From Closterium sp. Naga37s-1 (Eukaryota; Streptophyta; Zygnematophyceae; Desmidiales; Closteriaceae), in the NCBI GenBank assembly GCA_947471745.1, contig CANJKZ010000084.1, forward strand, positions 5,138,501-5,202,500: a DNA stretch of 64,000 nt. Reading direction: 5' to 3'. The notes under the pieces are model-generated. The model saw nothing but the letters and a program-made list of their open reading frames with translations, made no database searches and was not told the origin of the DNA. Shown piece by piece: positions 1 to 12,210 of the stretch; position 1 is the stretch's first letter; every line of letters starts with the position of its first letter. Made by a program: the position numbers and the translations under genes.

Positions 1-1193
1 TGCGCCCGCTGCCAGCAGCGAGGCGGCCAGGCTGCGGAAGATATGGGGGAAGAGGGGGGACGGGGGTTGGGGGAGAGGGGATGGTGAATGGGGAGGGGGA
101 GGGGGTATGGGGGAATTGCGGAAGCAGCAGCGGCGCCTAGGATGGGATGAGGAGGGCGCTGGGAGGGTCGCCGCCGGCGTGTGAATGGGCAGCGGACGGG
201 ACGGTGGGGTGAAAGGGCAGCGGGGAGAGAAGTGTGTGAAAAAGGGGGCAGGAGGGGGGAGGAGAGAGGGAGGGGGGAGAAGGGCGGATGGCGTCGTCGT
301 TTCAGGCGTTCCGTTCTGCTTGCCCCGGAATGAGAATCGGAGATCCGCGACGCGGTATGAAATACGACGATCACCGTGCGAATCCAAGCTGCACGGAATC
401 ACACCGAGCAAACACGCAACCACGCCGGCCGAAGCTTCCTGATCTCAAACGCCCATACTGGGGCCTGACAAGCCGCAGAGACATCGGAACACGTGGCAAC
501 CATCTCGATTCACTACGCGCGTTTCGGGCCATCGTCCATGGCCCTTCCTGAAGTGAAATCACGCGCGCACAGCCTTCTTGGTTCCTAACGCAACCCGCAC
601 TAGCTGAGGTTGCGGCGCACCTGCTGCTGGCTGGTCGATTCTTGGATCGCGCCGCATCGCCGCCCTTCTGCCGCCCCATCGGGATCGCTCACGAGGAACC
701 TCCCTTCTTGACGGGAGCGCACACGAATCAGACGGCGAAGTGGATTGCGGAAACGGAATCTGTCGGAATATCTCTCAGGTGGGTCCTGTGAAGGCTCACG
801 AAGGTGTCGCAACACTAAACTCGGCAGCAAATCCAGCAGTGAATTCCTAGTGTAGATCAGATGGGTTGGAGAGTGATCGAAAAGGAACCGTGAAATGCAT
901 GTTTGGCTTCTGGAACTTCTGGGTTCGTATGCATATCGAGGCAATTGTATATCGAATATCGTCTGAATTGACGGTTCATTTTCGCAGGTACACTTCATTG
1001 GTTGAGCATGATCCTCTGCAATTGGAGTCGTTTTCTCGCAACCACTTTGAACCGCACAAATAACAGTTTTCACCGTAAAACATACCATACATCACGCGTT
1101 CAAAAGGCGGGTTCAATCACTTACCCGTTTCAAAGTTTCCTGTTTCCACCACTGTTGCTACTCGGCACCCGCTAGGCCAGCTAAATCGGCGCG
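1..1193. other. Upstream region, no gene recognised
   Basis: The first 300 bases are G-rich, low-complexity sequence. The rest is mixed sequence with only short overlapping open frames on both strands, none of which has a recognisable domain. The last few hundred bases presumably hold the promoter and 5' UTR of the KH-domain gene that starts at 1194, but I see no clear TATA box or other element that I could defend. Confidence 0.5.
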
Positions 1194-3590
1194 ATGGCCG
1201 GTGTGCAGGGTGGCGAGGGCGACGACGACGAGTTTTTCAAGAGCGTCTACGCCAAGGGCTACACAGCGCCCGTGCAGGCGCACGCGGCGGTCAAGGCGGA
1301 GAAGCGGAAGGGCGGGGACGACGCGGAGGTCGGCAGGCAGCGCGAGGATGCGGGGACGGACGTACCGACAGATTTCGGCGGGAAGTACAGCAAGGCGTGG
1401 GAGGCGAAGGCGAAGGCGGCGGAGCGCAACTGGAAGAAGCGGCGCGAAGACGACCTCACGTGCAAGATCTGCGGAGAGGCGGGGCACCCCACTCAGGTGC
1501 GCTGAGGCGGAGCTGCGCAGGGAATTAGGGGAATAGAGGGGGAGGGGGGAGTTTGCGGAAAGTCGAAGCGCCGCGGGCCGACATTGATGGGGATCTTGGC
1601 ATTTTAAACGCTAGGTTAAATAAGAAGAAGGGTATTCACTGACCAAGGCTGTCGGAAGCGTCGTTAAACGTCGTCATACATCGCTATTATCGCTGCCGCC
1701 GCAGGCCCTGGCGAGTCGTCGTGCCGATTAGACTGAGGCGTAGCGCACTGATAGCATCCGCGCCTCGTTCAAAACCCTAACTTTCCCTCCGTTCACCGCA
1801 ACTCCCTGATTCACTCCCATCGGATCTCTTTCCCGACTCTTCCTTCAGGGTTGCCCCACCACCCTCGGCGGGGGCGGAGGTGGAGGGTTTGGCGGGGAGG
1901 GAGGCGGGTGGGGGGGCGGCGGAAAGCGCCATGCGCCGTCCGCGGCGCACCCGTTCGCAATCAGCATCGGGGTGGCGGACCGGCGCATGCGGTCGCGGAT
2001 AATCGGCACGGCGGGCATGGTGGTGCAGGGCCTGGAGAAGCAGACCAACTGCCGCATCCAACTCGAAGACGATCTCGCCGTCGGCGACGGCGCGTTTATC
2101 GTTAAGATCTCCGCTACCGATCGCGACACGCTGGCAGCGGGGGAGAGCGTGGTGCGCGGGTATATTGACCAGCTTCAGTTGGATAGTTTGCGGAAGGGCG
2201 GCGGGATTCTGGGCGGGCCGGCGGCGGTGCAGATGGCGCTTGCGGCGCTGGCGCACGACCCCGCGCAGCAGCAGCTGCAGCAGCAGCAGCGCATGTGGGC
2301 GGCGGCATCCGCGGAAGCGGCGGGGGAGGCGGAGATGGTGATAGGGGGGGAGGCGGAGGACGCGACGCTGAGGCTGATCGCGGCGCAGCTGGAGGCGCAG
2401 CGGCAGGCGGGAGGGGCGATGGTGGGCGCAACGGGAATGGCGGCGGATGGGGCGGCGCTGGTCGCAATGGGGCCCATGGGGGGGATGAGCGCGATTGGCC
2501 AGATGGGGCCGATGGGGCCGATGGGACCGATGGGAACGATGCTGCCGGGGGGCGCGGTGGGCGCGTATGGGGGACAGGTAGAACCGAGTGGTATGGGTGG
2601 TGAAGGTGAGTGCATGGACATGGCTTGGCCTTGCCCATGCTCACTCCGGTAGTTCTAACAATAGGCGTGGTGTTCTGTACACCTCAATTCTCCGATGGAC
2701 TAATTTCTGGTCAATCTAGCCATCCGCTTCTATAATTTCCACGACCTCCCCTTCCCTTTTTGCTCTGCTCATCCCCTGCGCGCTCCCACTTCTGCCCCCG
2801 CCCGTGCACCCGTCCGCCCCCCCCCAGGCATGCCGATGCTGCAGCTGCCACCGCAGGGAGCGCTGCCAGCGTCGGTGGAAGAGCTAGAGGCGGTGGTGGC
2901 GGCGGAGACGAGCGCGCTGCAGCAGGCGCAGGCCAGAGAGGAGAAGGAGGAGACGGACCGCCACACTCTGGTGCGCGCGCGGTTGCAGGGAGGAGACGGG
3001 GAAGTAGTGGGTAGAAATGGGAAGTTTGGAAACGGAGAGGGGGAAGGGCTTGTGTGGAGGGGTATATAATTGGTAGGTTGAGGTTGTGTCATGTGTTTGA
3101 CCCTGAAGTTGCAGGTCCAGTTGCCTCTCTTGACTGCGCATTCCTCCTCATCCTCTCTCTGCCTGACAATTCCCCCTCTCTGCGCGTCCCCCCCCACCAG
3201 CGCATGGAGGAGATCCGGGGGCGGTTCACAGCGCTGGCGTCGAGCCTCTCCTCCCGCCAGGCACAGCAGCGCGCCCAGGTGTACCTCAAGCTCAGCCAGC
3301 AGCACCCCCACCAGTTCCAACCCCCCCCCGCCCAGCCCCGACCCCCGCTGCAGCCGCAGCTTCAGCCCCGTCCCCAGCAGCCTCGTCCCCAGCAGCAACA
3401 GCCCCAACCGCAGCAGCCCCAGCCCCAGCAGCCCCAGCACCAGGCGCCGCCTCAAGCTCAGAGTGAGCCTCAGGGGCAGGTGCAGGCTCAGGTGCAGGCA
3501 CAGGCGGTGCCACAAGGTCAGGGTGTCGGTCAGGGAGGCGGGGGGTACGGTTATGAGGGCTATGGGCAACAGCAGACGGGCACCCAGGGG

Positions 3591-3636
<46 letters not shown>

Positions 3637-4106
3637 GAGGGCAGCACGGTTACGAAGGGCAGGGTGGAGCAAACGAGTACAGCCAGACCCCGGGTTATGG
3701 TTACAACGCTGCTGCTGGTGGTCCCTCTGCTGGCAACGCATGGAACCAGCCATCACTCAATTCCGGGGCGCATGCTGGTGGGTTCTCGGCGCCTGGTGCA
3801 GGACCAGTAGGGGGCGCTGCTCCTGGCTACAACTATCAGCAGCAGCAGCAGCAGCAGCAGTACCACCACCAGCAGCAGTATCCCCCTGGTACCAACCCTT
3901 CGGCAGGTGCAGGGGCAGCTGGGCCAGGAGCTCCAGGGGTTGGGCAGTACCAGTCGTATGAAGGAAATGGGTACCAGCAACCACCTGCCCCAGGTGCAGC
4001 CAATGCAGGCTATTATCCTGGTCATGGGGGGGGGCAGCAAGGTCCAAATGCAGGGCCTCCGGGTACAGGACCACCTCCAGGAGGTTATTATGGGTCTGGA
4101 TTTTGA
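1194..4106 (+). CDS. Zinc-knuckle and KH-domain RNA-binding protein with poly-Q/Gly-Tyr tail
   Basis: Probable nuclear RNA-binding protein of about 702 aa. I read four exons: 1194-1496, 1849-2605, 2828-2970 and 3201-4106; all have GT-AG borders and compatible phases. A CCHC zinc knuckle (CKICGEAGHPTQGC, residues about 90-103) is completed only after intron 1, which supports the splice. A KH domain follows (about 118-190), with the GXXG loop in RIIGTAGMV and a preceding ISIGVADRRMRSR strand. After it come a helical, Gln/Ala-rich stretch and Met-Gly-Pro repeats. The last exon begins with a charged helix (RMEEIRGRF) and becomes a prion-like Gln/Pro/Gly/Tyr region with a 14-Gln run, ending GGYYGSGF. 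The zinc knuckle-KH order recalls plant KH splicing-factor-like proteins, but I cannot name an orthologue. The start at 1194 is the first ATG of the open frame. The third intron is the least certain. Confidence 0.8.
3594..3635 (+). repeat. (CAG)14 tract encoding poly-Q
   Basis: Fourteen uninterrupted CAG codons lie in the last exon of the KH-domain gene and encode 14 Gln. Shorter CAG runs at 3837-3860 and 3870-3879 encode further Gln stretches. Pure CAG without CAA interruptions is expected to be length-polymorphic. Confidence 0.95.
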
Positions 4107-5460
4107 TGGTACTTGCTGACACCACATCTTTTTACAGTTGGAAGAAGGCAGCTGTTTCTGATTTTGGTTGCTAATTCTTTTTCTTTTAGTTACTAATGAA
4201 TTTGGAGTCACTTTGAGTCGCGTATGCTGGACGTGAAGTCCCGATTGAACCGAACGACCGAGATGTGCCGATTCTGGGACAGATTTTCCACCGTGCAGAA
4301 CTTTCCGTCACCTTGGGAACTTTGAGCTCTGTGCCCTGCTGGGCCGCACACTCAGGATCTCCCGCTAACTGCGTACAATCAGATGTTGCAAACGTGTGTG
4401 CCAATACCAACTTGCCCAGCCAAAACTCCCTCGGTAAATGCAACCACGTCCCATATAAGCCACCGAACCTAAAACTTGCCTGGGCACCCCACTTCCGTTG
4501 ATTTGGTTTGGCTCAGAACAACGGTGACCCCGAAGTCTGGCAAAGAAGTCCCCCAAAACTGCTGTGGTCTCTGCTGGTCGTCGTCGGGTATGGGTCCGCG
4601 TTGGAGGACAGCTCCGTAGGCGGAAGCTCCTGCAGGGAAGGAAAGCAGCGGTGCGGGGGAAAGGGAGTTTGAACGCCTGGTGGGTCTGCCAAGGCAAGGA
4701 CGGAAGCATCCCCATTCGCGCACTGGACACGCAATTATAGGAGTGCGCCGCCGTCCCCCTGAAACTATCGTGAGCGCAAAGCATGACAAACGCTCTGCTG
4801 TAGCAGCGCCGTGCGCCATCGCAAAGGCGGAGAGCCATGCGTGGCGGCACTCCCGAGGACGACAGCAGAGCGGACCGGAGCAACCAACCAAACCCAAGGC
4901 CAGTCAGAAGCGGCGGCAAAAGTGAGAGTCAGGCGTGCGCAGCACCTGCCATCCCACCCACTTGACCCACATCACCCGCCTCACCTGCCTCGCTGGTCCC
5001 TCCTCCCCAAACTCACCGCGGCTCTCTCCGCTCCGCACCTGGCTGCTCCTCCCCCCTCCTCCCACCACCCAGTGTAGTGTACTTGACTCGTCACTCGTGG
5101 ATAAAACTCTCTTAGCTGCTTCGTTTCACTCACCATTACTGGTGCATCGTTCATCATTCATGAACACGTTCCTGATCAATGCTCACTAATACCTGGCCAG
5201 CTATATTAGTCTCTCACGGCCTGGCTCACCACTACTGGTGCAACATTCACGACCACATTCCTGATATCAATCTGCAACAGCTTCGCCAGCTGAGTTAGCA
5301 GTTTTTATCTGACGCTCTGCCAGCCACACATCCCTGATCCACTTCCCCCGTTTGTTCCTGCCTAAAGTTCTTGAAACATCAATTTTTATCGTTATAAAAC
5401 GATTTACCTTTAGAATCTGTTATCCACGCGTCTAACAGCCCACTTCAGGCAGAGTAAACC
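4107..5460. other. Intergenic, no gene seen
   Basis: This holds the 3' flank of the KH gene and the 5' flank of the glycosyltransferase gene, both on the plus strand. Short open frames exist on both strands (for example around 4365-4919 minus), but none has a domain, a splice-supported extension or a sensible composition. Confidence 0.5.
5393..5399 (+). promoter_or_regulatory. Possible TATA box of the GT14-like gene
   Basis: TATAAAA occurs 62 bases before the ATG at 5461, in a locally AT-rich stretch that contrasts with the GC-rich surroundings. Position and composition fit a core promoter with a short 5' UTR, but this is only a motif match. Confidence 0.3.
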
Positions 5461-8400
5461 ATGGCATCGCGTCTGTCATTCCGATTCCCGCGGGCTCGCA
5501 TTTGGTCGATGCTAGTAATCAACGTGTCGTATCTACTCATAGCCACCGGGGTGGTATACCTGGGATTACTGGTAGTAGGCGGCGGGTCGGAGGCGCGGAC
5601 GGAGTGGGACACGGGGAACATCGACGCGGTGGATCAGGACATGTTTCGCCGAGCCATGGAGCAACCCACGCAGACGGATCTCGCCGCCGTGCAACCAAAG
5701 ATCGCGTTCCTATTTCTCGTCAGAGGGCCGCTTCCGCTCGAGCGAGTCTGGCAAAGATTCTTCCAGGTGCGCACGGCTTCGCAGGGTGCGCGCGGTTCTG
5801 CTTGTGCGACAATCGCGACAACATCCTTCCCTATCGCACCTTCGTGTTAGCCGTCTATCCGCCTTCGCGTCTTTTTTTTGTTTGTTTTTTTCGGCTCGCG
5901 GTGCACCTGCGCGTGCCTCTCCGCCTCGTGGCTTCTGCGATCATCCGGTGGCGGCGATGCTAGTGCTCGTGTGCGTGGCATTGAATGCCCACCTTCAGTC
6001 ACTGCTCCAGGAGATTGCTGTTTTTCGCATACTCCATTCCACCGGTTTTAAGCTAGGTTTGACTTATGAGGCACGGCACCAAGCGGAGAACCTGTTGCGT
6101 CGCCATAATCGCGCTATTCCGTTCGCCGTTATCTCATTCTGTCCGTGTCTCCGCCTCTCCTCGTACCATCTGTCCCCCAATGTGCGCGCGGCAGGGCCAC
6201 GAGGGGCGCTACTCCATCTACATCCACGCGTCCACCGCCGACTACGAGTGCGACAAGCACGTCAACTCCTCCGTCTTCCGCGGCCGCCAAATACCCAGCG
6301 TTCCTGTAAGTCCGCCCCAGCTCTCGGCTATTCCGCAGGCCCCTCTCTTCGCCGGAGTTCGTCTGCCAGGCGTCCCCACTTCAGTTTCTTCGACCACTTT
6401 CTCGCGTTTCTCATTTCCAGTAGTGCTCGCGGTGGCGCGTCATCATCGAACCACTTCACGCGTGTCATGTACCGTCTTGCCTTGCCTCGCCCCGTCGTGT
6501 TCCTTACTCCTTCGCGTCCGCCTCCCGTGCCCTCTCTCGCTCGCTCAATCCCCCTCTCCCTCTCTCCTCTCCGCTCACTCTCCGTCCTCTCCGCGCCCCA
6601 TCCCCCCACTCCCCCTCCAGATCACGTGGGGCGGTCCCAACCTCATCCGCGCGGAGCGCCGGCTGCTCGCCGCGGCGCTTGCGGATCCCGCCAACCAGCG
6701 CTTCGTGCTGCTGTCGGAGTCGTGAGTGCGGGAAAGGGGTGGAGTTTGTAGGGGGTGGAGTTGTGCGCCTTGCGGGGGAGGTTGGGGAGGGAGTCGTGGC
6801 GAAGTTCTTGCGGGTTGAAATTTATTGCGCGCTCTCGTAGCACGTGTCACCAAGCACACCTCCTCAATGCTTCCCTCCTCGCCTCCCTCCCCCTTCCCGC
6901 CGCCCCCTGTTTGTTCTCGCCTCCCTCCCCCTTCCCGCCGGCCCCTGTTTGTTCTCGCCTCCCTCCCCACCCGCCTCGCCGCTGCCCCTCGCCGCGGTGG
7001 GCGCAGCTGTCTGCCGCTATTCAACTTCACGCACGTCTTCGACTACCTCATGGCCTCCGACAAGAGCTTCGTTACAAGGTATGCTTCGTTATGAGGTAGC
7101 GCACCGTAACCAGCTTGTGTGAAGTCGTAGCGTGCGAAAAGACGAGGAAAAACGAAGGAAATACATATTCTTGAAGCAAAGTACGTGACAAACAATCTCT
7201 CTCTCTTCCCGCCTCACCTCTCTCACATTATGCAAATACATTTGCTCTTTCGCTTCTCATCCGCGCTGCTGCTCCCTGCTCCACCCATTTGCCCCTCCGG
7301 CTAACCATCTGACCTCTCCCCTGTCCACCTCGCCTTCTCCATTCTCCTCCTCTCCCCTCCATTCGCCGTGCGCGCGAGTAGCCATGCGAGCGTGTGGCGG
7401 TACCGGAAGGAGATGGCGCCCGTCATCAAGGGCCAGGACTTCAAAAAGGGATCGCAGGTGAGGCGCGTGGGGGGCACAGTTGAGGCGCTTGGGGGGCGCA
7501 GGTGAGGCGCTTGGGCTGTATGTTTGTTGCTGTGAGCTCCTTAATGTTTGACCATTTGAGTTGACTCAACAGGCACCTCTGCTGCGGCTCAACTTTGACT
7601 ATCCTCCCCTGTGGCTTACACCTGTTCCCCTCCCTCCCACCTTGCGTGTGCATGTACGTGTGCATGTGCGTGTGCATGTACGTGCGCAGTGGTTTGCATT
7701 GACGCGAGCGCATGCAGCCAAGGTGGTGGAGGACAGCAAGTTCTACGAGACGTTCGTCAAAACCAACGCTGAGGTGTGCCCATCTGCCCCCATGTGCCTC
7801 TCACATGTTCCCCACTCCCACGTTGCATCATCACCCATTTCGCCTTTGAGCCTCGCCCTTCCCTCAACCCAGACTATCTCGCTTGCTTACACTTGCGCTC
7901 TTCCTGCTCTCAATCACTCAATGCGTGTCTTGCCTGTCCGTTTCTTGCAGATTCCCGATGAGAGCTACATTCAAACCATCCTTGCTGTAAGCACCTAAGC
8001 CTACTGTCACCCCACACCTTGCACGTTCCTGACTTCCTGTCTTTCTCTGCTAATGAAGTGAATTGCAACGCGCTGCCTTCCTCACCATTGCCTGCTGCTC
8101 TCTCCCTCCTGCCTGTCCTCTCCTCCACTCAGATGCTGGACCGGAAGGCAGTGGAGCCGCGCAGTGTGCTGTACGTGCACTGGTTCACGTCCTCGTCCAG
8201 CCACCCCATGAGCTACAACACGAGTCAAGTCACCAGGGAATTCATCCTCTCCTTGCAAGTAGGTCCCCTCCCCTTTATCTCTTAACCTGCCTGCCAGTCC
8301 TTGACGAGTCCTGTCTGTGCCTTTTGGTTCTGTCTTGACCGTTTCAACTGATCCGTCCGGTTCCCTTGCTGTGTTGCAGCGGAGTCGATTCCCACCAGCT

Positions 8401-8544
8401 GAAACAGTGGGTTACCTCAAGCAGTCGCCCTCACGGCCATGCACAGTGGCAGGCCGGCCCACACACTGCTTTCTCTTCGCCAGAAAATTCGACCAAGAAG
8501 CCGTGCCGGCCTTCCTTGCGTTGCGCGATATAATTGGCTTCTGA
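5461..8544 (+). CDS. Core-2/I-branching-type (GT14-like) glycosyltransferase
   Basis: Golgi type II membrane protein of about 358 aa, of the plant family related to core-2/I-branching beta-1,6-GlcNAc transferases (GT14, BC10-like); the acceptor in algae is unknown. Nine exons fit perfectly in phase: 5461-5766, 6195-6305, 6621-6721, 7007-7078, 7382-7457, 7690-7773, 7951-7986, 8133-8258 and 8380-8544, all GT-AG. A cytosolic Arg-rich start is followed by a signal anchor (about residues 17-38). The family blocks follow in order: KIAFLFLVRGPLPLE, GRYSIYIHAS, ITWGGPNLIRAERRLL, RFVLLSESCLPLFNF, SVWRYRKEM, GSQWFALTRAHA, PDESYIQTIL, and a C-terminal CFLFARKF block. The length is typical of the family. 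The ATG lies in a good context (accATGG). Introns are CT-rich; intron 5 begins with a partly repeated splice donor. Host gene, probably functional. Confidence 0.9.
7452..7515 (+). repeat. About 22-bp tandem repeat covering a 5' splice site
   Basis: The junction CAG|GTGAGGCGC at 7455-7466 is followed by two further diverged copies of the same unit (GAGGCGC plus a G run). The last copy restores CAG|GTGAGGCGC, with GT at 7502, 44 bases after the first GT at 7458. The middle copy has lost the GT. Confidence 0.75.
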
Positions 8545-9081
8545 TCTCGCCTGACTTGGCCTGCTCCTGCCGAGAGGCAAGGGTGGTTGCAGTGCCTACC
8601 TGTTTGGTTGGCTGGGCCCATTGATGGTAGATTACTGAAGCTTCTAATGTGTAAAGGTAGCTGCCCGAAAAACGTTTAAATCTAGAGCGACACACTCAAC
8701 TCCTAACTCCGCGAGGCCAGACTTCACTCTAACCTGAACAAAAGGTAACCTCTTTGGAAGTGAACAGGGCCCTGCTTTGAAAGGTGCATAGTAGAGTAAT
8801 ACACAACACAACATAACATAATGTACTCATTCTACGGGTCACTCATGCCCCGTACCAGCTGGGTCTGGAGAGCATCAGAGCAGAGAGTATCAACAATGGC
8901 CGGCAGGCCTGGCACAAACGACAAGCATAGTTCACGTCGAGTACAGGCTAGCAACTGCTTTTATGTTCATCGTACGCTCATCTCTCAACCATAGCCACTC
9001 GGGGAATCACTAATTCAGCCTAAAAACAAAAACCTACCGCAGCACCCAAACCGTGAACCAATCTACAGGGCGACAGCAATC
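8545..9081. other. 3' flanks of two convergent genes
   Basis: A short intergenic stretch between the stop of the GT14-like gene (+) and the stop of the fatty acid hydroxylase gene (-). It becomes more AT-rich, with ACAACACAACATAACATAAT-like simple sequence near 8800, and must contain both 3' UTRs. No ORF or RNA gene is recognised. Confidence 0.5.
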
Positions 9082-9891
9082 CTACATTGCCTTGCCCGCC
9101 GCGTCCGCCTTGCTGGCCGCGTCCGCCTTCTTGGGGTCATCAGCGGGGTAGGTGCAGAAGACCTTGTCCCAGAAGGAGTTGGTGATGCCGAATCCCACGT
9201 TGTACTCCTTGAAGTGGTGCGCCATGTGGTAGCGCCGCAGGAAGCGGATCCACTCGAGCTCGAGCGGCACGCCGAAGTGCACGAAGTAGTGCGTCATGTC
9301 GTAGCAGATGTACCCGAAGATGGCTCCCGCGTACACTGGCCATACCAGGAACCCGGGGAACACCACGAAGAACGGCACCGCCACGATCGTGGACAGCGTC
9401 GCGAAGAGCACGGGTGGCATGACGAGGCGAAAGCGGTCCTGCGGGTGCTTGTGGTGGCAGCCGTGCAGCAGGTAGTGCAGCGTGTTGGTCCAATAGCCCG
9501 TCGTGCGGTAGTGGAATAAGAATCGGTGTAGACTATACTCCATCAGCGTCCACACCACCAGGCCCAGCGCGAAAAACGGCGCGACGAGCACCTTGGGCGT
9601 GCCGGCGAGCGCGGCGCGGTATTCGGCGAAGGCGATGACGGGGAGCCAGACGAGCGGGATCATCCACCAGTGCGTCTGCGTGAAGAACTCCATCCAGTCC
9701 GGCCCGAAGAGGCGCGGACCCGTTCGGCTGATGATGGGTTGGTGCACCCAGTCGTCGTAGTGCTAGCCCAGATATCCCACCTGGAACACCAACGGCTTCG
9801 TCAGATCCGGCTTGAACGGACCCGCCTGCTTGCCGGAAGCTCTTCCGGCTGATGAGGGCTGCGATGGTTGCGACATGGCATTAGGAGCCAT
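9082..9891 (-). CDS. FAH: Fatty acid 2-hydroxylase (sphingolipid), frame broken by an early stop
   Basis: Di-iron ER-membrane enzyme that 2-hydroxylates the fatty acyl chain of (dihydro)ceramide, like plant FAH1/FAH2. Frame from the ATG at 9891: about 269 codons. The conserved plant N-terminal block (KPLVFQVGYLG, then YDDWVHQPIIS) is clear, but between them codon 43 is TAG (9763-9765), where plant proteins normally have Glu or similar. Downstream, all histidine clusters are present: HRFLFH, HGCHHKHP, HYFVHF and YHMAHH. Several membrane segments are also present (for example WWMIPLVWLPVIAF and VLVAPFFALGLVVW). The Ala/Lys/Asp-rich C terminus (KKADAASKADAAGKAM) is lineage-specific. No introns are needed. 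The TAG could be a true nonsense allele, a read-through codon or a sequencing error. A GT...AG stretch of 18 nt spans it, but removing it would delete conserved residues. Identity is very secure; functionality is not. Confidence 0.88.
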
Positions 9892-12210
9892 GTAGCGGCT
9901 CCGGGTCTGTCTAGAGTGGGAGTGGAGCAGGCTTTCCTAAGGGCGTATCGCTAGAAGGATTCACCCTGGAAGGATGAGACTAGGTGTACTTAGTTGCTGT
10001 GGAGCAGAGATCCCGACGTTGGTTGAGAATCGACGTTGGTTGAGAATCGAGATGACTAAGTGAACAAAACTCGATGGCGTGAATCGTGATCTTTATTGTC
10101 AGACAGTGATGGGGCCCGTGGGGTAGGAGGGACAGACGGGAAATATTTGGAGGGAAGGATTCAGGAACGAGTGATGGATTCACGGGCAGCGAAACATAAG
10201 TTTATTGCGTGACTTCCCAGAACCTGGTGCCCTTTCGTCCAACGCTTGTGCAGCCTTAGCTGCCCGGCTAAAGCTCCAACCGCTCCCATTCGCTGACCTC
10301 GGGCAGAGGTGGTATGGACACGCCTTGCTGGACACAAACTCTTGATTCTGTCAGTAGGGCATCGTGCAGCACTTGAGAAGCATCTCCACAACAGGGATTC
10401 ACCGCACTCCATCCTTATATTATGGACTTCATAAAGAACTAGATTCGGCACATGCAGAATATCGTGGTTACAGGGTCTCTGAATTCAGCATATAAACCTA
10501 GTTACACATAACAATAAAATGTAATCACCAATATCTATAAGTTATTTCATGAACAAATATAGAGTAGCAAATACAGAGAATCATACGGGTATAGACTAAA
10601 AGTTCCTCATTCATCAACTCTTCTAAAACCCTTAGAAAAGACAAGTCCTCGATTCAGTAACAATATGTGCTTATGTAATACCGTTGTGGTTCGCATGATC
10701 TGAAGCTGATTTGGTAGTGATGGAAAGCTGTAGGCCTAGCAGGCCAGGGAATTATGGTGGTTGGGTAAATGCCCTCAACCAGCACAAATTACCAACCCTA
10801 CAAGAAAAGTAGCCCTTCATACAGAGTAGTTTTGTTATTATTGCCCTGGTTAAGTTCTAAGTTTGAAGACTTGATATGATTGTAACCAACAAGCAATGCA
10901 GAGGCAAGAATGGTCCTCAACTACCAAAGTCCGAAGTTCCTAAGCTAAACAGCGTTACTTAGCCGGTCTGTAAACTCAGGTAGAGTCGTACCTACCCTAG
11001 TCTAGTGCAATCCGGGCACAAATGGAATGTGCAGTATGCATCTCACGTGTCGAGGAGCCTTTTGCTGCCATTAAAACTCCCCCCAACTCATCAGAGTGCT
11101 TTGAAGATGCAGGGGGTTTCTAGCGCATGACTGATTATGAAGGGATAGTTCCATAAGAATCATGCAGGTTCAGGCGTTTATCAAAGGCAAGCCGCGTCGG
11201 GGCCCCACAACGCAAACCGTTGCGGGTATTCCCGCGCCTTGGCGCTTCGGCGTGGCTCAACAACGTACGTGCTTGCACACAGTGTCACCGTACCTCTTCC
11301 AGGCTTATTGTCGCCTCTGTAGCCGTAGCGATTGCCGAGCCTCCCTCTTGGCTTATTTGATCTGAAGCCTAGTTCGGCGACCACATCAGTGCTTCACCCA
11401 CAACCACCGGCCCACCGCCCTCAGCTCTAGGGGGGACAAGCATGGCGCGAGGTTGGGTGGGCCGAGGCATCCACGGACCGCGGGCAGCACCAGGCGGAAC
11501 AGCGCGCCAAGCATGGAGGTGGCAGCAGGCGGAGGCAAGGAAGCGGATCACAGTTAGCATTCTGGCGGGTGGTGTGGTGTGGTCACTCACAGCCGTGCGA
11601 AGGCACCGAAACCTAAACGGGGTGAGTAACAAACAAGAGCAAGAAGAGGCGGTGAGGAAGGGCGAGATGATTCTGGAGGGAAGCGGAGAGCTGTGAGGAG
11701 GTTGTCGTCGTGAGTTTCTTGCAGCTTATGCCATGATGAGTCAACTCTGCTCCCACGTTACCAATCATCCTGATAAGTTGCATGCCAGCATCAGACCTGC
11801 CGTGCTTGACGCTCTGCTTGCTTGTCAGCATAACCTTCAGTTATAAAGTTCAGCCAAGGGGCCTCCGACGTTAGCGAAGCAAAAAAAAATATTAAAGCAC
11901 ACGACTTCACTACTAGGTGCATCTGCGTGAGTTAGGTGTGACTCATAGTACGACGCGCAGCAGGGCTTCACGTCGACAATCTGCCGGTTCCTAGATGGGA
12001 GCGTGCACAGAGCCAGGGCCGTTGGAGCGCGACAGTAGATGTTCGTCCACGCTAAGCCCGCCATTTCTTAGGTCGCAGCCGCACTCACTCCACTCCTCCA
12101 GACACAGCAGCGCCCACCCGCTCACCGCGTCGTCGCACTTCGCGTCGCCGTATGCGTCCGTGCTCTGCGCCATCTCGCTCAGCCCCACCGCCTCCTGGCC
12201 GCGCCTCACC
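9892..12210. other. Intergenic between divergent genes
   Basis: 2.3 kb between the hydroxylase (-) and the GT77-like gene (+). The centre (about 10450-11150) is AT-rich; the flanks are mixed. A 17-bp unit is duplicated at 10013-10047. No open frame with a domain and no tRNA or rRNA was recognised. It must carry both promoters. Confidence 0.5.

Noticed and set aside
9755-9785. 18-nt intron removing the TAG in the hydroxylase
   Set aside because: GT...AG borders exist (GTGGGATATCTGGGCTAG), but the size is below known spliceosomal limits in plants and conserved residues would be lost.
11995-12210. Upstream in-frame extension of the GT77-like gene from an ATG at 11995
   Set aside because: The extension is Ser/His-rich without homology and would put 72 residues before the signal anchor; the ATG at 12211 directly before the anchor is more likely.
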